This document shows, in pieces, positions 59,958-64,000 of a stretch of 64,000 nt of DNA. The position numbers and the translations under genes were made by a program. Each line of letters opens with the position of its first letter. Position 1 is the stretch's first letter. Source of the DNA: Aselliscus stoliczkanus (Eukaryota; Chordata; Mammalia; Chiroptera; Hipposideridae). Below the pieces are notes generated by a model. It was not told where the DNA came from, ran no database searches, and saw nothing but the letters and a program-made list of their open reading frames with translations. Location of the stretch: contig CM066732.1 of the NCBI GenBank assembly GCA_033961575.1, forward strand, positions 106,518,687 through 106,582,686. The letters run 5' to 3'.

Positions 59958-62400
59958 ATTGACACCCAGAGCTTAATGGAACCCGTGAATTCTCTAGGAG
60001 ACTTTTAAGGTTATGCCAACCTTCCATTTCCACTCTCAAAAAAAAAGTATAGAGAAGTATTATCACAAATGCATTTATGATGCATCTATTATCACAAATG
60101 CATTTCTGGTTCCAAACAAAATTGCCAGTGAAAATTATTTTACAGCTGTCCAGTTAGATTTCTGTGTTCTCAGCCCAATCCAGGGCCACAGAGAATTGTC
60201 AGGAAACTGAGAAATGATTGGGGATATAAATCTGTACCCCTAAAACTTTCAGGCCAGGCAGTCTGTACTAGGCCTACACTGATGCTAAAGACTCATGGTA
60301 TGCCCATAAAATCAGAGACTAAAAAAGCCTTCAGGTGCTCTTGAGAATAGCATTCCTTGGGCTCATGTCCTTTAATCCCTGCCCCAACCACCACCCCAGC
60401 AACTCTAGGTACAAATCCAGTCAAAGATGCATAATGGACTGATAAACCCAGAAACCTTCCAGATATTCAGGAACGACCAGGAGCTAAAAACAAAGATCTT
60501 CCTTTCCATCAACCAACCATACCAGACTTCCTCACACCTCGAAATACCCACACCTGCCCAGATTGGTTGGTTGTAAGCTTTATAGGCCTGTCCTAAATCA
60601 ATCCAAACTTTGGGCATGACTTCAGTCGTCCTGGATGCTGTAGGAAAACCCATCATGATACTGAGTTTGTCTACAGTCCCTGTAATAAGAAATATGCTAA
60701 AGGGCACACACATTTCTCTGACCAGAAAAGTATCAGAGGTGGAGACACCTTTTGGAGCTAATCATTGATATAGCCAATTGTACACAAAAGTTCACAAAGG
60801 TAAAGTTTATTTCAGCTCCTTTGTACTTTCTCTACCTTCTTCAACCAGAGCCAAGCTGGGTTCAGCACTCCCTCAGCCAATGGCCCTGAGGCAGGATTTC
60901 TCAAACATGCCTTTCTCAAAGCATTCCTTGACCACGTGATTTGGTGAAACAGAAAATTACATCTTCTTCCTGGAGATTAATATTGAACCTTGGCATATTT
61001 AAGGCTGAGAAATGCCGCAATGAAGGTTTTGTTCACTCCTACATTTCCCAAATACATTTGATTATAGTACTGTCACCCATCCTCACATATAATCCCTCTG
61101 AGCATCCAGTGAACTTGAATTTTGTAGAACGTTCTTTGAGATATGCTTCAGGACATAATGGTTTATCTTTCCCAGAAGTGTTTTGAGCATGATTTTTTTT
61201 TTAATTAAATTAGGATTTCCATCAAATATCAAATAAACATGTATCATGGGTTATATTTTGGTCATTAATTAATGAGGGAGCCTGTAAGATATTACTTACA
61301 GAGGAGACTGCAAAGAGCAGACACACATGTAGAGAACAGGGAACCCTGAAACGCATCTGCAAATAATGCAAAACGGGACATCCATGAGGCAATAAATAAC
61401 TGCGTTTCACTGGACACAATTAATTTGCAATTCTATGGACAAGAATCAATTATTATCAGTTTGCTACAATTTTCAGAGTTGTAAAATAACTCAAGACAAT
61501 GAAACATAACAATAACCCAGAAAGGTGAGCTAGACAAGACACCCACTAATCTTTCTTCACCCAGTTCAACATCTTTCACAGCTTTTCCTGACAAGTTTTT
61601 TTTTTCAACTCAGAACTTCTAAAAACTGAAAGGAAGAAAACACAAATAGGCAGTGGGAAAGACTGAATACAGCTTTCTCATCATCTTCAAAGCATCTGAC
61701 CCTAGCTACTTTCCATATTTTATGAATGGCTTACTTACGTAAAGCAGATGGGACTCCCATCCCGCCTTCTTAAATACACCACAGAGTAAAAACTCACACT
61801 CAAGTCTCTTTGCTCTGGGCCACAGTTGTACTTTTCTAGGCCAAATGACTGTTTCCTCAAGTCCTCTGAGATAGCAGGGTAACTTCAGATGTTTGAGATT
61901 AACATCTCAACATGTCTCAAATTTGCATATTGTACCAGATGTCCCTGAAGTGTGTCTAGTAATCTGGAGATTCCTACTAAGTGTGGCCACAAAGACCTTT
62001 TAACAGACGCAGTAAATAGGGAAGTAATTTTATGACTTCCACTGAAGCAGGTCTACATGAAGCCAGATGAAGTTTTTGCTGTGCAATACGTTTGCCAAGA
62101 AGGGGGAGATTTTCTAAAGCAAGTTTCATGTCCTCTGCAAGTTCGGAACATCCCAGGGAGACTGCATATGCTGTATTGCCTATTGCTCAGTTGAAGCAGA
62201 AACCCCATATGCACAGCTCATGGTGTTTCCAGCTGCAATTAAATGTTAAATTTGACTAATGATGGTTGCCATTCATTGCCAATAATAGAATAACCTCATT
62301 CTCAACAAATTAAACCCAAGCACTCAAGTCCTTGGTAAGACTGGCTCTCGTTCTCTCTTAGCATGAAAGCTTCTGTTAAATGACTGGTTTTGTTATATTT
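59958..62400. other. Unique sequence
   Basis: No repeat family or gene recognised. A 19-bp direct repeat TATTATCACAAATGCATTT occurs at 60058-60076 and 60087-60105. The blocks 61230-61500 and 62040-62340 have the complex, homeodomain-site-rich look of conserved non-coding DNA, but conservation cannot be judged from one sequence. Confidence 0.4.
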
Positions 62401-62404
62401 TTAA

Positions 62405-62590
62405 AACTTGAATGTCTCTGCTTGAAACTACTCCTGTCCCTTTTGGGTACATCCACCAGAAAGCGACCTCCTTAAGGGCTGAAACTGGGCCTAGCTTATT
62501 CCTCTATTGTATCACCAGGGCCTAGCAGACTATCTAGGATACAGTAGTCACACAGATATTCGTAGAATAAATTCTTGAATGAAAATATAT
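62405..62590 (+). mobile_element. L2 LINE 3' end, sense
   Basis: 'gcgacctccttaagggctgaaactgggcctagcttattcctctattgtatcaccagggcctagcagac' and 'gtagaataaattcttgaatgaa' follow the L2 3' end. Confidence 0.75.
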
Positions 62591-62600
62591 ATATATATAC

Positions 62601-62730
62601 CAGGGCTATCAAAAAAAATGTGTACATATGACTTGTATCCATCTTTTGCTATCTGTATATATCGAGTATTATAATTTTAATACAGTTTTTTCCTTTCTTA
62701 AAATGTGTATGCATTTTTTGGCACCCTCTG
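62601..62730 (-). mobile_element. Mariner MITE, 130-bp form
   Basis: Ends CAGGGCTATCAAAAAAAATG and GCATTTTTTGGCACCCTCTG are inverted repeats, followed by TA. As in 29117-29240, the sequence goes directly from the terminus to the 'tgacttgtatccatcttttg' segment, without the transposase remnant. The two share the same deletion junction. Confidence 0.87.
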
Positions 62731-63350
62731 TATATACTATAAACAAGAATGAAACTTCAAACTTTAGGCTGGGACTGTTCAAGGATCCCTAATCCCTATA
62801 TAACAAGCAAAGAGCTACTTTACCTCCCTCCACAGTCTGCAAAGCCCTGATATGGAATGAAAAGGTACAGACAGAGCTGGAAATTTCACCGGAGGACAAA
62901 AAGAGAATGAAGGCAAATAGTCTATGAGTGCCAACAACTTTACATCCATTTTATTGTTTGATATTTTTAAGACTTTGACTTCCAACCAATCAGTATTATA
63001 ATACGTGAAACATGAGAAAAAAAATATAAAGTAAAATCTAATTCTATTTTCCCCCTATTCTATCCCACATTCTGAAGCAACCAATAGTAACAATCTACTG
63101 CATGTCCTTCCACATTTTTTCTTGCTCAAATAATTACATATTGGTAAAATTTATTAAATGAATATTTCTTTGATTTTTAACCAAAATAGAATCATATTCT
63201 CCATATTATCCAGTACCTTGCCTTTTTCTCTTAAGAGTTTTTCATGAGTATTTGTGGTCATTCCAAATTCATTTTTCTAATTTATTTACGCATATACCCA
63301 GACAATAGAAAAACATGGGCAAACACACAATTTTTTTCAGGAAGTTAACA
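62731..63350. other. Mostly unique sequence
   Basis: The stretch 63090-63300 ('tactgcatgtccttccacattttttcttgc', 'agtaccttgcctttttctcttaagagtttttcatgagtatttgtggtcattcc') resembles an antisense old L1 3' region, not firmly assigned. Confidence 0.35.
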
Positions 63351-63351
63351 G

Positions 63352-63640
63352 TTAAGGTCCTAAATGACATTATGCTAAGTGAAATGGGCCAGTTGCCAAA
63401 AGACAAATATTGGGTTGTTGGAAAAGTCATGACGTATTTTTGCAATGAAAAACATAGAAAAAATATATCATGACTTTTCCGACAACCCAATATTACATGA
63501 TCCCCCTGACATGAGTTATCTAAACTATCAAACTCATAGAAACAGAGTAGAATGGTGGTTACCAGGGCTGGAGGGAGGTGGGAAATGGGAAGCTACTGAT
63601 CAACAGGTACAAAGTTTCAGTGATACAAAATGAGTAAGCT
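63352..63640 (+). mobile_element. Old L1 3' portion, sense, split by a MITE
   Basis: 'gacattatgctaagtgaaatgggccag...agacaaata' and, after the MITE, 'ttacatgatccccctgaca', 'catagaaacagagtagaatggtggttaccagggctggaggg' and 'ggtacaaagtttcagtgatacaaaatgagtaagctcta' are consecutive in L1. Confidence 0.85.
63410..63490 (+). mobile_element. 80-bp mariner MITE (MADE1-like)
   Basis: Near-perfect hairpin: starts TTGGGTTGTTGGAAAAGTCA, ends TGACTTTTCCGACAACCCAA. TA duplicated at 63408-63409 and 63491-63492. Same family as 48328-48406 with well-preserved arms. Confidence 0.93.
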
Positions 63641-64000
63641 CTACAAGCTACAGATTGGAGGTTCTCACAACCCCCTCATTAAGCTTCAGACACCAGTCAC
63701 TATTCCAGGTTGTTAACTGAACTCTAACCAACTGCCTATCAATCAGGTTCCCAGGAACCCCTTCTTGGGGTTCCATTAACTTGCTAGAGCAGCTCACAAA
63801 ACTCAGAGAAACATTTTACTTACTAGATCACCAGTTTATTATAAAAGGATATGACTTATGAACAGCCAGATGGAAGAGATGCATTGGCAAGATGTGGGGG
63901 AAGAGCACGGTGCCTCCATGCCCTCTCAAAACACACTGTTCTGCCCTAATCACCATGTGGTCACCAACCCAGAAGCTTTCTGAACCCTGTCTTTTTGGGG
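63641..64000 (-). mobile_element. LTR-like interspersed repeat, antisense, cut by window end
   Basis: 'gttcccaggaaccccttcttggggttccattaacttgctagagcagctcacaaaactcag', 'cagtttattataaaaggatatgacttatgaacagccagatggaagagatgcat' and 'ggtcaccaacccagaagctttctgaaccctgtc' are a common mammalian LTR-type repeat. I cannot name the family with certainty. It continues beyond the window. Confidence 0.5.

Overview
This window is mammalian nuclear DNA: AT-rich, with no operons or dense coding, full of L1, L2, MIR and MER5A-like repeats, MaLR-type LTR sequence, young tRNA-derived SINEs and several DNA-transposon MITEs. I see no intact protein-coding gene. It reads as an intergenic desert or the inside of a very large intron. 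The young SINEs begin near GGCCGGCC, carry tRNA-like A and B boxes and often end AATAAAATCTTT. Together with the Tc1/mariner MITEs they suggest a bat, most likely a rhinolophoid (horseshoe or Old World leaf-nosed). That placement is from memory of the SINE type and is an inference.

Layout. 1-5.5 kb: mostly unique sequence with a GA microsatellite, a MIR, a short SINE and an L2 split by another repeat. 5.5-9.3 kb: an old L1 carrying a 43-bp tRNA-Thr fragment between perfect 14-bp target duplications, then a 5'-truncated antisense L1 inserted in L2-like sequence. 9.3-19.8 kb: unique sequence with MIRs, a split MaLR-type LTR, a 243-bp segment present twice 1.9 kb apart, and an unidentified 103-bp insertion with 13-bp duplications. 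19.8-22.8 kb: a sense L1 whose ORF2 is degraded, carrying a SINE and a mariner-derived element. 22.8-33 kb: unique sequence, SINEs and L1 3'-end pieces. 33.3-35.8 kb: an antisense processed pseudogene of cyclin G1 (CCNG1), the only recognisable cellular protein gene. 36-44.7 kb: unique sequence, L2, SINE and MIRs. 44.7-47.5 kb: an old L1 interrupted by a Tigger-like MITE. 47.5-53.5 kb: MIR split by an 80-bp mariner MITE, SINEs, and a deleted L1 carrying a dimeric SINE. 53.5-64 kb: mostly unique sequence with one unexplained open frame near 58 kb, a Z-DNA-prone CA/CG tract, three more MITEs and an LTR-like repeat at the right edge.

No genes cooperate here. The main content is a readable insertion history: DNA-transposon MITEs sit at TA sites inside MIR and L1 copies, young SINEs sit inside L1s, and two retro-insertions (tRNA-Thr fragment, CCNG1 retrocopy) presumably used L1 machinery. 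No new cellular system was found. The most notable items are the tailless tRNA fragment, the local 243-bp duplication, the mariner MITE subfamily with a shared deletion junction, and the paired long and short SINE forms.
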